A DNA stretch of 64,000 bases, taken from NCBI GenBank assembly GCA_964019695.1, contig OZ026517.1:73738665-73802664 (forward strand), given 5' to 3'. Under the pieces are notes generated by a model, which made no database searches, was not told the DNA's origin, and saw only the letters and a list, made by a program, of their open reading frames with translations. Source of the stretch: Loripinus fragilis (taxonomy: Eukaryota; Mollusca; Bivalvia; Lucinida; Lucinidae). Position 1 is the first letter of the stretch. Each line of letters begins with the position of its first letter. Below, in pieces: positions 34,084-45,782 of this stretch. The position numbers and the translations under genes are program-made.

Positions 34084-36552
34084 CAGACAACAGACTACAC
34101 AGACCAACCTGTGACACCAAGAGGTAATGACACAGGCCGCATATCAGAAACACATACCAAACATGGTACCAAGAGGTAGTGACATAGGCCATACATCATT
34201 ACCAAACCATTGCACCAAGAGGAAGCGACACAGGCCACATATCAGAAACCACAAAGCAACCGATTGCACCGAGAGGTAACGACACAGGCCACATATCAGA
34301 AGCCACATACCAAGCCATGCCACCAAGAGGTAGTGACACAGGTCATACATCATTACCAAACCATTGCACCAAGAGGTAGCGACACAGGCCACATATCAGA
34401 AACCACAAAGCAACCGATTGCACCAAGAGGTAACGACACAGGCCACATATCAGAAACCACATACCAAACATGGTACCAAGAGGTAGTGACACAGGTCATA
34501 CATCATTACCAAACCATTTCACCAAGAGGTAACGACACAGGCCACATATCAGAAACCACATACCAAACATGGTACCAAGAGGTGGCAACATAGGCCACAT
34601 TTCAGAAACCACAGACCAACCCATGGCATCTAGAGGTAGCAACACAGGCCATATATCAGAAACCACAGGCTAAACCATGGCATAAAGAGGTAGCAACATA
34701 GACCACATATCTGAAACCACAGACAAAACCATGGAACCAACATAGGCCACATATCTGAAACCACAGACCAAACCATGGCACCAAGAGGTAGCAACACAGG
34801 CCATATACCTGAAACCACAGACCAACCCATGACACCAAGAGGTAGCAACACAGGCCATATATCTGAAACCACAGACCAGCCCATGACACCAAGAGGTAGG
34901 AACACAGGCCATATACCTGAAACCACAGACCAACCCATGGCACCAAGAGGAAGCAACATCGGCCACATATCTTAAACCACAGACAAAACCATGGTACCAA
35001 CATAGGCCACATATCTGAAACCACAGACCAAACCCTGGCACCAAGAGGTAGCAACACAGGCAATATATCTGAAACCACAGACCAACCCATGGCAACAAGA
35101 GGTAGCAGCATAGGCTACATATCTAAAACCACAGACCAAACCATGGTACCAAGAGTAAGCAACATAGGCCACATATCAGAAACCACAGACCAAACCATGA
35201 CACCAACAGATGGCGACTAAGGCCATATATCAGAAACCACAGACCAACCCATGGCACCAAGCGGTAGCATTATAGGCCACATATCTGAAACCACAGACCA
35301 AACCATGGTACCAAAAGGTAACAACATAGGCCATATATCAGAAACCACAGACCAAACCATGGCACCAAAAGATAGCGACACAGTCCATATATAAAAACCA
35401 CAGACCAACCCATGGCACCAAGAGGTAGTAACATAGGCCATATATCTGAAACCACAGACAAGCCCATGGCACCAAGAGGTAGCAACATAGGCTACATATT
35501 AGAAACCGCAGACCAAACCATGGCACCAAGAGGTAGCAACATAGGCCACATATTATAAACCACAGTCCAGCCCATGGCACCAAGAGGTTGCAACATAGGC
35601 CATATATAAAAACCACAGACCAACCTATGACACCAAGAGGTAGCAACATAGGCCATATATAAAAAAAACACAGACCAGCCATTGGCACCAAGAGGTAGCA
35701 ACATAGGCCACATATAAGAAACCACAGAACAACCCATGGCACCAAGAGGTAGCAACATAGGCCATATATAAAAAACACAGACCAACCTATGACACCAAGA
35801 GGTAGCAACATAGGCCATATATAAAAAACCACAGACCAGCCCATGGCAACAAGAGGTAGCAACACAGGCCATATATAAAAAAAAAACCACAGACCAGCCT
35901 ATGACACCAAGAGGTAGTAACATAGGCCATATATCTGAAACCACAGACCAGCCCATGGCAACAAGAGGTAGCAACATAGGCTACATATTAGAAACCACTG
36001 ACCAAACCATGACACCAAGAGGTATCAACATAAGCCACATATTAGAAACCACAGACCAGCCCATGACACCAAGATGTAGCAACATGGGCCATATATAAAA
36101 AAACACAGACCAACCTATGACACCAAGAGGTAGCAACATAGGCCATATATAAAAAAACACAGACCAGCCCATGACACCAAGAGGTAGCAACATAGGCCAT
36201 ATATAAGAAACCACAGAACAACCCATGGCACCAAGAGGTAGCAACATAGGCCATATATAAGAAACCACAGACCAACCCATGGCACCAAGAGGTAGCAACA
36301 CAGGCCACATATCAGAATCCACAGACCAACCCACGGCACCAGGAGGTAACAACATAGGCCACATATCAGAAACCACAGACCAACCCATGGCAACAAGAGG
36401 TAGCAACATAGGCCACATATCAAAAACCACAGACCAAACCATGGCACCAAAAGATAGCGACACAGGCCATATATCAGAAACCATAGACCAACCTATGGCA
36501 CCAAGAGGTAGCAACATAGGCCACATATCTGAAACCACAGACCAACCCATGG
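34084..36552. repeat. 54-bp minisatellite, about 46 units
   Basis: The unit contains CACCAAGAGGTAGCAACATA, GGCCATATATCAGAAACCAC and AGACCAACCCATGG. An early segment (34084-34600) is built from a distinct subfamily with GACACAGG and CATACCAAACATGGT variants, arranged in higher-order blocks; the rest is more uniform. As 54 is a multiple of three, 18-residue repeats are open in both directions (plus APRGSNIGHISETTDQPM; minus HGLVCGFRYMACVATSWC) for up to 200 codons. Many units carry TATAAA in place of TATCAG, which puts a stop in the plus frame. Probably non-coding. Confidence 0.95.
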
Positions 36553-36846
36553 TTTTACGTCCTAAGTCAACAGCTACGGTCAAGGCGAGACGGTCAGTTC
36601 ACCTAACCACACTTTTTTCCTTGGCAAGCTTGAACAAGCAGTTAACCAGTACTTCGTGCACATACTTGCGCTTGTAACTGACAACAAACCTTCTTGAATG
36701 ATTCAGCGGAAGAGAGGAGAAATTATTTCATGATCAATCTCCACGAAAGTATGGACCGGGCCGGGATTGAACTCTCAAACCCTGGATCGGCAGTCAGACT
36801 CGCATCTGTTGCCAGACACATTGTCCACTGCGCTACGCGGTCGGTA
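36553..36846 (-). repeat. tRNA-like SINE inserted in the 54-bp array
   Basis: On the minus strand an A-box-like GTAGCGCAGTGGACAATG lies near the 36846 end, and a B-box-like AGTTCAATCCC near 36765. This is followed by about 200 bp of body extending down to 36553. The minisatellite unit is interrupted at CCCATGG and resumes as ATGGCACCAAGAGG, so ATGG is a minimal target duplication. The internal promoter spacing is longer than in a true tRNA. Confidence 0.65.
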
Positions 36847-36890
36847 TATGGCACCAAGAGGTAGAGACATATGCCACATATCAGAAAAGT
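36847..36890. repeat. Last fragment of the 54-bp minisatellite
   Basis: About 0.8 unit (GGCACCAAGAGGTAGAGACA...CACATATCAGAAA) beyond the SINE, showing that the array once continued through the insertion point. Confidence 0.8.
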
Positions 36891-36895
36891 TAAAA

Positions 36896-39880
36896 CATTT
36901 AACCTGTTTGTGAGAGTTATGGAGCATATGACATGGTTAGTTAGATTTGCATATGCAGTGCTATGATTATCTTGATACTATGCAATCAAACTAATGTTTG
37001 ATTGCATAAAACAAGGAATCAAGGCACTAATAAGCTAGATATCATTTTATTACGACCAGCGGTGTTGCAAATTATTATACATTGAAATCATCGTCAGTTT
37101 GTGATTAAATGAAGCTGCATAGACCATGACATATCTCATTTATTTTTCATCGAATGTTTATCAAAAGAAAAAACAAATAATTATCATATTGGCTAGTGGT
37201 AAGATGTGGTACTTTAAAACACTGCCACTGGTGTTTCGAAATGGAAACCTTTGTGGGCTATTTGCATTTCACATTTGTTACGGAAAATAGATGCAATTAA
37301 AGGTTGGTTTTGTCTTTAACCATCTTTTAAAAAGTGCCTTTTCGAAACATCGGTGTAATAAAACATCATCAGAAACTTGTATATGAACTCTATGAATATT
37401 GAAAGCAAAAAAAAAAAAAACAATGATAAACGACAAAAGTTAGCATGCTTATCAGGCGGAATCCCTTTCCCAATAAAAATATTGCACTCAACAATGTCAA
37501 TATTGCAAGAAACATTATAAAGAAATGACTCGCTGTTATTTAATCTACATGAATCCTGCTTTACCAACATCATTTATGATCTTAGGGTATGTTTTTAACG
37601 CCAATTTAAGTTTAACTTAACCATGAAGCCGGAATTTGTCTTTGTTATGGAATATAGACACATTTGTAAAAATCTGTACATGCAAAGTAAACACATAAGC
37701 TTCATTAAATTACTGTATATTCTGAGCTTTTATAAAGCTTGTATCAAAATGATGGTTCATCAACATTTTAACTCTCTCTCTTCGAGCCTGTAGCTTCTCA
37801 TTGTTAAGCCTACTGCTGTGAACTCTTCCAAACTATTCGACTATCAGCCATAAAACGCTGCAAAATGAATTCAAATAGTGATATTATGTCATTGCATAAA
37901 CTGGTCATTGGGGATTGAACATTTTTAGATTATATTTTAACAAATAGTGGAAATAACCTACTGATTTTCATAGATATATGTTCCATAACACAATATATAT
38001 GTTCCATAATATCTTTGGGCATTCTTTGTAGATCCATCATTGTAAATATGTTCCTGATAATGATATATCATAATATTCTAGATAGTAACTTCATGGTACT
38101 TAGTTTGATTTAGCCATAAACATTTTTATATTATATGGAAATATGTGATCACTATAAACATCCAAATCTATGCTTCCATAACAATTTTCCAACTATTTAT
38201 AAATGTAGTGTGATTAAAACAGTGTCTATGATGCACCTTATGTCAAATTCATACTATTCATACCATTAACACATGGTTTGAAGGAATTGTTCTTCATGCT
38301 AAATGAAATAAAATTGACAAATAACATGGCATAAGAAAAGCTCTATATTTCGTAACGGACCGAATGTCAGCAGATTACAATAATCTTCACTGATATTCAC
38401 TGAAAATACATTTGCATTTAAACGATTTGTATATAATGCTTTGGAACATAGTACATAAAAAGAACTTTATCTGATGTCAATGTCGCTTTTGGAATTAATT
38501 GACGAGACAGGTGTATTAAATTACATATTTCAAAAAACAAAATTTCCAAATTTATCATGCTTTTTATCCTGCTAGCAGACTTTGTTTTACAAAACACACT
38601 CGTTTGTGTCCTTTCAATGAGCATTTGAAGCCTTGTTAAGGAAATTAGACGTTATGGAGGCATAGCCACATGAGAACATTTTACTTACCACAAGCTATAA
38701 CCAATTGATTTTGATTGTTATTCATTTTTATTTCTAAGAAACCATTATATAAAGAAATATGGGCGTTATCTACATTCAGAGATGCTTGCTTTCTAAATAT
38801 AAGCGGTAGGGAAGCATATATTTTGAAATGAGACATTTTGGTTATTGTCTAGTTTGCAATGTTTCCGAGCAACAGTGACTAGCAAGCTCTATCCGTTTAT
38901 TATATTGATTATCTTTAATCATTTTCAAGTTTATTTGGCAGCATCACATATCTGTAAATGAAATAGTTTTAATATGTTTTCAGTATTCCATTTGAAAATA
39001 GTTATGGCTGCATAGGCATATTTGGAGAGACATTCATTGTTGATGATTATAACTAATGTAAACTTTATTATCCAATTAAAAGGCTGTTTCTTGAATCCTT
39101 TTGAAAGGCACAAAAATGATCTTTGGGGAATATGAGACGCCCTTTAGATTCACTAGATAAATATACCAAATTTCTACAAAAATAGCTTGTTGACATTGCA
39201 GTTTTGGCAAAATTGTTCAAAACATTTTCTTAAAACAAATATTTTGATGCTATTCAAATTTGTTTTAAATTACCAAGGAATGTCTGGGGACTGTGAAATT
39301 GTATATTTTTAGAGAGTTCAAGCAGGAATAACGAAGGAAATAGTGGAGACATGGTATCTTCAAATATGGGTCAATTTTGATGGAATAGCTGCTTTATATT
39401 GAGAGCTGGAAACCGGAAACCCTTTTGCTGAAAAAATAATAATTAGTCGCGAATTATCGTTTATTTTCCAAGGTCAGTATTCTGACGAGGACCGTCAATC
39501 GGATGGAATTATGTGAGTTATATATAATTTGTTTGTATCACGTTACATAACATCAAAGTAACACTAATTAGCCTATAATACACATGATACAAGTGACAGA
39601 ACGCAATACGATGCAATATAAATTAATTGCCAAATAATCTTCATAAACATACAGTACAGTCTTGTCAATTCGAAGTCCTCGGGACTACATTTTTTCGGGT
39701 TTTCCCCTACCAAACATAATGTGTGAGTAAAAGAAAAATCTAAGTGAGACGTTTCTTTTACACGGGAACAGAGCGCGCTGGCACAGAAAAGGAAATCTTA
39801 TGACGGTCTCTCCGGTTCTGTATATGGAGAATAAAAAAAATTGCGTAAAGACGTAACACTAAGTTTTCCATTGGTGCGTA
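36896..39880. other. Three kilobases without recognised features
   Basis: No gene, RNA or repeat shared with the rest of the window was found. The short minus-strand ORFs (37316-37573, 38418-38624, 38931-39113) show no recognisable domain. It is the longest apparently unique stretch here, so single-copy regulatory DNA could hide in it. Confidence 0.4.
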
Positions 39881-39884
39881 GCAA

Positions 39885-40140
39885 AATAAGGAGAATGTAG
39901 TGCACCGCTCTGCTCTTTTAACTTCTAATCTAATCTGATGCGAGCTGCAAATTGTGTACGGGTTTGTCTGAATCCTCTTTGTCGTGTCGTTTACAGTACA
40001 TGTATCTCACGACAAAAAACGATTCAGATAAAACCCATCTTGTCCTTCTAAGGGATGCAACGAAAACTTCGCTTTAATATATGATAAAACCGTACACAAT
40101 TAGAAGGTGAAAAACCACAGCGGAGCGATTCATCCTCCCT
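39885..40140. repeat. Imperfect foldback region
   Basis: GCACCGCTCTGCTC..CTTCTAAT near 39905 pairs with ATTAGAAGGTG..CAGCGGAGCG near 40110, AATTGTGTACGG pairs with CCGTACACAATT, and GTCGTGTCGTTTAC faces a complement around ATCTCACGAC. This gives a mismatched stem-loop about 230 bp long with no known identity. Confidence 0.5.
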
Positions 40141-40273
40141 CTAGTAGGCTATTTTACACGATTAAAGAAATATTTTTAGCTTTTAGGCGATTTTTTAGCC
40201 TCGATATACAGAGCCGGCGACTCTGTTAATGAAGTTTCCTACCCGTGTTTTACGCACCACAAAACATGCTGCT

Positions 40274-40276
<3 letters not shown>

Positions 40277-40371
<95 letters not shown>
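40277..40371. repeat. (TA)n tract at the 5' side of the PLE array
   Basis: About 95 bp of almost pure TA. It runs without a break into the 5'-truncated PLE copy at ATATACTATGG, which is also present inside the full copy at 44235-44248, so microhomology at the junction is possible. It creates a meaningless Ile-Tyr repeat frame. Confidence 0.95.
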
Positions 40372-40372
<1 letters not shown>

Positions 40373-41512
40373 TATGGAACAAAATAAGTCACAACTTCCG
40401 TTTTTAGATACATTGATTATAAATAATAGGGGAAAAATACAAACAGATATCTTCTACAAACCCACAGACTCAAAACAATACCTCTTATATACATCCTGCC
40501 ACCCAAAACACACTCGAAACAGTATCCCCTATAATTTAGCCAGAAGGCTCAAAATGATTGTATCTGAGGAAACAACATTAAATAGCCGTTAAAACTTATC
40601 GAAGATGCTATTGCAAAAGTACATTTTCTAGATAGGCGTACATTGTTAAGCAACCGTAAAAAATCAGAGGAGTCAGATATGATACCATATGTAACCACGT
40701 TTAACCCTAATAATCCAGAAATTTATCCCAACATTAAACAATTTAAATCAATTTTGCAGAGAAATCATGAACTGCATGAAATCTTTAGAGGAAAGGTTTT
40801 CCTCAAAAGTAAAGGACAGCCTCCGAACTTAAAACGCTTGTTAACCAAAGCCAGGTTTACCAATAAACCAAAGGAGGATTACAAAGTTTCAAAATGTAAT
40901 GAGCCCCGATGTGGCCTATGCAAATACATAACAGAAGGGTCCTTAGTGAATTTTAAGGGAAAATTATTTAAAGTAAAAGATGATATGTCATGTAAGTCAA
41001 AATATGTAATCTATATGATACAGTGCAGGGGCTGCGATGAACAATACATTGGCGAAACAGTAAATTTGAGAAATCGCATAACACTCCATAATCAACATAT
41101 AAGGCATGCGGAATTACGAAAAATACCAGTAAGTGGACACATTGCAGACTGCTCTGATCAGGACCCAAAATACTTTGTTTTCCCTTTCTATCTAATGAAA
41201 ACAGAAAGCATAATGAAACGAAAAGAAAAGGAGAAGTATTTCATTCGAACATTTTTTGCCTAAACTTAACTCTTTATATTAATTAATTCTGTATGCTGCC
41301 AAATGCGTACATTGTATTTATGACGTTTTCAAAGCTATTATTCATCACGCTTTTAGTACAAAGCGGAAGGAAGTAAATGACGTTACGTTACGTCGTCGCT
41401 CTTGACAACGTAGCGCCACGTTTAAAGGCTTTGAAAATTGTTTTTTAACATGAAACCGGTTAGCCATATAAAATAAAAATTTGTGCATTCTATTGGACTT
41501 TTTTAATACTAT
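40372..41512 (+). mobile_element. Penelope-like element, 5'-truncated copy (pseudo-LTR)
   Basis: This 1.14-kb copy corresponds to the 3' third of the full element that follows (from 44240 to the end at 49550, less the later insertion), with about 98 percent identity. It holds the RT thumb end, the endonuclease and the 3' UTR, then joins head-to-tail to the full copy at 41513. Partial tandem copies of this kind are characteristic of Penelope elements, and the upstream copy is thought to supply promoter sequence. Relative to the full copy it lacks 24 bp of 3' UTR near 41439 (ATTTTACTTTC...). Confidence 0.92.
40375..41263 (+). pseudogene. PLE RT-tail/endonuclease remnant, upstream copy
   Basis: The frame starts at the LPFLDTLI segment of the RT and is intact through FYKPTDS. 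It is then broken by a deletion of about 43 bp at 40579, between two CCG repeats, which creates a stop. After the break, frame reopens into the GIY-YIG nuclease: CNEPRCGLC metal-binding-type cysteines, YVIYMIQCRGC, EQYIGET, and LRNRITLHNQHIRH with the conserved Arg and His. The C-terminus ends early (..RTFFA) because of one extra T in a run near 41253; the downstream copy reads RTFLPKLN, the usual PLE ending. This endonuclease core is the better preserved of the two copies. Confidence 0.85.
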
Positions 41513-41579
41513 TTAAAACCCGTATTGAGGACTTTTAAAATCCTTTATTCACAATCAACGACCCAATACGAGGAAAAGA

Positions 41580-42935
41580 ATGCCACCAAAAGGTCAGAAG
41601 AAGGGGAAGGACGATTCAACAAACGTTGCAACGTCCACGCAAGACAGCCTTGAAACGGATATAGATGATACAGATCTCAAGCCGTTTGAAAGGCTTATGT
41701 TGGCGAAACTCAGCAAACTTGGTGAAAACATGAAGGAGCTTTCAAACAATGTGAGTAAATTGACTAATCATGTTCTTAAAAAGGTAGACAACACTGAAAT
41801 TATAGAAGTCATGAAGGACACAAGTAACAAATCTGTAGCTGCTATTAAGGAACTTAAAGATACAATGAAGGACTTGACCAAGGAAAAACAAGCTCCTAGC
41901 CATTTTCAGTCACAAGCGCTCCAAGAAGAGTCTACACAAATTCTTTTAGAGCAGGAAAGCCAGAAAATTAAGCAATCCATAATAGACAAATGGAATACGA
42001 ACTTAACAAAAAGGCGAACTGAATATTGGCAGATGCTGCGAAATAAAAACACTTCAGAAACCTACAATACCTGGAAAAATACTGCGCCAATGATTTTACC
42101 CCGTAAGTTCCAAATGAAGACAATCGAGGGTGAGCCAATAACACAAACGCAGAGAAGAGAAAAGCAGGTAGTTTATAATTATCAGACTGATATTGAACTC
42201 CTTGAACTGAGAGCCGGAAGCCATGAGGAAAAATGTCAAACCATCGATAAAACTATGGAGGAACTCATTTGCCAAAAAGCTACAGGACAAAGGAGAGAAA
42301 TGATCGCACAACTATGGAAAGACGACTGTGAAAGGGAAGAAAGAATTTCGCTAGAAAGGTGGGAAAACACAACCCTTAAATGGTTCAAAAAATATGAAGA
42401 GGATTTCTTGAAATTCTTCCAGTCAAAAAACCCGCTGATACGGGATGATAAATTTCGACCACCAAAGGTCAGAGAAGAAAAACAGACCAGTGAGAGACAA
42501 CCCAATCTATCTGAAATAGGAGATGATGATGATGTTATTGTGACGGGTACCTCTTATGCAGATGCCACCAGGAAGAACACTGTAGATGCACGGGACAATA
42601 CCAATACAACGTTTATAGGTAAAAATGTTCGATTTTCTAATAATAACAATACCAGAAACAAACGATCAAACCCCAAACCACAAACCCATTTTTTTCCTGG
42701 TCAGGGCAGTCAAAACCAAGCCGCTAATTTAAACAGACCCAAACCAAATTATCCCTATATTAATACTAGAAGGCCAGGTCAAAAGGGATACAGTTCTAAC
42801 GGTCCAAGACCAGGTCTATCAAACAGGCGACCAAATAATTACCCCCAGAATGATGGTAGAAATACAACTCAGGATCCAGATTTACGTTCAAATAATTTTT
42901 TGTACCGCGGCAACTGGCAACACAACAAAAGATAG
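41580..42935 (+). CDS. PLE ORF1: coiled-coil, N/R/G/P-rich accessory protein
   Basis: This intact 451-aa frame starts at the first ATG after the upstream copy, with A at -3. Residues 1-12 are basic (PPKGQKKGK). Residues about 36-110 carry heptad-spaced Leu/Ile/Val typical of a coiled coil. Residues about 130-290 are helical and rich in Trp, Lys and Glu (KWNTNLTKRRTEYWQML, RWENTTLKWFKKYEEDFLKF). Residues 315-322 are DDDDVIVT, an acid-flanked hydrophobic patch that resembles a SUMO-interaction motif (inference). Residues 340-451 are disordered and rich in Asn, Arg, Gly, Pro and Gln, as in RNA-binding tails. No zinc knuckle or RRM is seen. By position it is a retroelement ORF1, perhaps an oligomerising RNA chaperone. 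Most described animal PLEs have a single ORF, so this is notable; no homologue could be searched. Confidence 0.85.
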   Translation: MPPKGQKKGKDDSTNVATSTQDSLETDIDDTDLKPFERLMLAKLSKLGENMKELSNNVSKLTNHVLKKVDNTEIIEVMKDTSNKSVAAIKELKDTMKDLTKEKQAPSHFQSQALQEESTQILLEQESQKIKQSIIDKWNTNLTKRRTEYWQMLRNKNTSETYNTWKNTAPMILPRKFQMKTIEGEPITQTQRREKQVVYNYQTDIELLELRAGSHEEKCQTIDKTMEELICQKATGQRREMIAQLWKDDCEREERISLERWENTTLKWFKKYEEDFLKFFQSKNPLIRDDKFRPPKVREEKQTSERQPNLSEIGDDDDVIVTGTSYADATRKNTVDARDNTNTTFIGKNVRFSNNNNTRNKRSNPKPQTHFFPGQGSQNQAANLNRPKPNYPYINTRRPGQKGYSSNGPRPGLSNRRPNNYPQNDGRNTTQDPDLRSNNFLYRGNWQHNKR

Positions 42936-45084
42936 CATGTAAAACAGATATACAAATAGTAAATTTATCCTCAAGAAAACTCAGTAAAACTGAAACCAAA
43001 CTTTTAGAAAGAGGCCTTAAATTTACCCCTACTCCCACAAAACCAAACATTCAGGAATTAAATGAAGACAGAATGGAATTTACACGAAAAGTTAGATTAG
43101 TAGAATATTTTGAAGGAAATAAAGATGATAACGATGAATCTTTAGTAAGAAATAAATCTCACTGGATACCGCCTAAAGGTAGGGACAGCGACTTAGAAGC
43201 CTTTGTGACCAATGTCACAGACATTCCACTTACCCCAAACGATAAGTCAAAAATAAAACATAATTTATCAAAATCACAGCACAATTCAATTAAATCCCTT
43301 GCACTTGACGATAATATCATTATAAAAGAAGCTGATAAAGGGGGTGCAACAGTCATTATGAACAAATCATTTTACCAGAGCAAAATAGAAGATATGCTTT
43401 CGAACCAGGAATATTATGAGCAACTAGATAACGATCCGCATAAACCTATAATGGCAACTTACAAAAAACTTGTTCATAAATATGAGAATAATATTACCAA
43501 AAAGGAATTTGAATATTTGACAGTATTTGATACTCAACCGAGTAATTTTTATGGCTTACCCAAAATTCATAAATCTAAGGAAATAAATGAGGCATGCACT
43601 ATTTCGCAGGACAATTATGTCGAAATAGACGCGCCAGAAAACCTTAACTTCAGACCCATAGTCGCAGGCCCTATATGTGAAACTCACAGATTGAGTAATT
43701 TTATTGACATACTACTACAACCATATTCGAAACACGTGAAAAGTTATATCAAAGATACAACAGACTTTTTGTCAAAACTACCACAATCGACAGATTCTAA
43801 TGCAATTTTGGTATCTTTTGACGTAGAAAATTTACATACAAATATTCCACACAAATTAGGAATAGAAGCTATACAGTTTTGGTTAGAAAAATACCCACAA
43901 GAACTACCTGCAAGAATAGATAAAAACTTTATTCTAGAAGGAATTAAATTTATTCTTGAAAATAACTATTTCTGCTTTAATGAAAAGCATTTTTTACAGA
44001 AGAAGGGCACAGCAATGGGAACCAAACTTGCGCCTATTTTTTCGACACTTGTACTGGGCTATCTTGAAGAAAAACTATATGCTAATCTTGAGAAAGAATT
44101 TGGCTGCCAGTTTAAGCAATATATTATAGACAATTTTAAGAGATTTCTGGACGATTGTTTCATTCTTTTTACACACTCAGATGATGATCTGAAAAAGCTA
44201 CATAAGTGCTTGAATGAACTACATCCGAGCATAAAATATACTATGGAACAAAATAAGTCACAACTTCCGTTTTTAGATACATTGATTATAAATAATAGGG
44301 GAAAAATACAAACAGATATCTTCTACAAACCCACAGACAAAACAATACCTCTTATATACATCCTGCCACCCAAAACACACTCGAAACAGTATCCCCTATA
44401 ATTTAGCCAGAAGGCTCAAAATGATTGTATCTGAGGAAACAACATTAAATAGCCGCTTAAACGAATTGAAAATATATTTAACAAAACGTAAATACCCGTT
44501 AAAACTTATCGAAGATGCTATTGCAAAAGTACATTTTCTAGATAGGCGTACATTGTTAAGCAACCATAAAAAATCAGAGGAGTCAGATATGATACCATAT
44601 GTAACCACGTTTAACCCTAATAATCCAGAAATTTATCCCAACATTAAACAATTTAAATCAATTTTGCAGAGAAATCATGAACTGCATGAAATCTTTAGAG
44701 GAAAGGTTTTCCTCAAAAGTAAAAGACAGCCTCCGAACTTAAAACGCTTGTTAACCAAAGCCAGGTTTACCAATAAACCAAAGGAGGATTACAAAGTTTC
44801 AAAATGTAATGAGCCCCGATGTGGCCTATGCAAATACATAACAGAAGGGTCCTTAGCGAATTTTAAGGGAAAATTATTTAAAGTAAAAGATGATATGTCA
44901 TGTAAGTCAAAATATGTAATCTATATGATACAGTGCAGAGGCTTCGATGAACAATACATTGGCGAAACAGTAAATTTGAGAAATCGCATAACACTCCATA
45001 ATCAACATATAAGGCATGCGGAATTACGAAAAATACCAGTAAGTGGACACATTGCAGACTGCTCTGATCAGGACCCAAAATACT
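42896..45084 (+). pseudogene. PLE ORF2: reverse transcriptase plus GIY-YIG endonuclease (disrupted)
   Basis: The open frame begins at 42896 without an ATG until 43073. It overlaps ORF1 by 40 bases in the -1 frame, and the pre-Met part already looks conserved (LLERGLKFTPTPTKPNIQ). RT landmarks: EADKGGATVIMN, NFYGLPKIHK, NFRPIVAGP, SFDVENLHTNIP (motif A, Asp at 43819), KKGTAMGTKLAP (motif B), RFLDDCFILF (motif C, Asp pair at 44150-44155), and LPFLDTLI. After FYKPTD a 2-base loss at about 44338, relative to the upstream copy, shifts frame and gives a stop at 44401. The nuclease part is open again from about 44421 with CNEPRCGLC, YVIYMIQC and EQYIGET, but CRGC has become CRGF. The frame is then cut at 45084 by a 4.1-kb insertion. 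The last 37 codons lie at 49184-49295. Confidence 0.9.
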
Positions 45085-45666
45085 AGTCAGGGGCGCTTGG
45101 GACTCCCGTGCGACTTTGATGCCGATTTATGGTGACCTATACCAAATCAAACTTTAGGGGATAACTAATGAAAATCACCTGGTCACCCATCTGGGTTTCA
45201 CGTCTGGACGTCATTATGACGTCATCAAAATAGCGTATATTGTATCAGTGCAATTTAAACGGTATGTCCATTGTAGTATATGGGAATCAGGGCGTTCTTG
45301 CATTTTGTGTGCCAATTTCAGTCAAAATGCACCAAATTTAATCTTAGGGGGTAAATAATTAAAATTAACATGTCGCCCATATTGTCTTCGCATCAGAAGA
45401 AAAAGATGACGTCATTGGAATGACGCCTTATATGGAAATACCACATATATATGCATTTTGTCCATTTCAATCGCTTGGAAATATTCCTTTAATGAACTGG
45501 TAACCTTAGCATGACTGAATGCAAACTCTTTTTAATCGTAACATACAAAATATATTCAGATTTGGTGAAGTCAGTTCGAGGGTGGGACGTAAATGCCGTC
45601 ACGATTTACGAATAAAAAGACAGTGGAGTGAATGAAAAACAAACAGTGTTTTTGATGTTAAACGGA

Positions 45667-45782
<116 letters not shown>

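Noticed and set aside
34084..36552. Possible CRISPR array
   Set aside because: Units are directly adjacent without unique spacers, the sequence is eukaryotic, and there are no cas genes.
34656..36583. Several minus- and plus-strand frames of 85-200 codons in the 54-bp minisatellite
   Set aside because: Overlapping open frames on both strands from a 54-bp unit; the plus frame is broken by TATAAA variants. No evidence of expression or a known domain.
40245..40372. Ile-Tyr repeat protein frame
   Set aside because: It is the (TA)n microsatellite read in frame; the same happens on the minus strand at 49551-49685.
41264..41579. Hammerhead ribozyme in the PLE pseudo-LTR
   Set aside because: Some PLEs carry hammerhead motifs, but no CTGATGA core with a matching GAAA box was found here or in the other copy's 3' region. 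A covariance-model scan would be decisive.
42930..42935. Classical -1 slippery site at the ORF1 stop
   Set aside because: The codons before the stop (AAC AAA AGA) do not form an X XXY YYZ heptamer, so programmed frameshifting is not supported by sequence alone.
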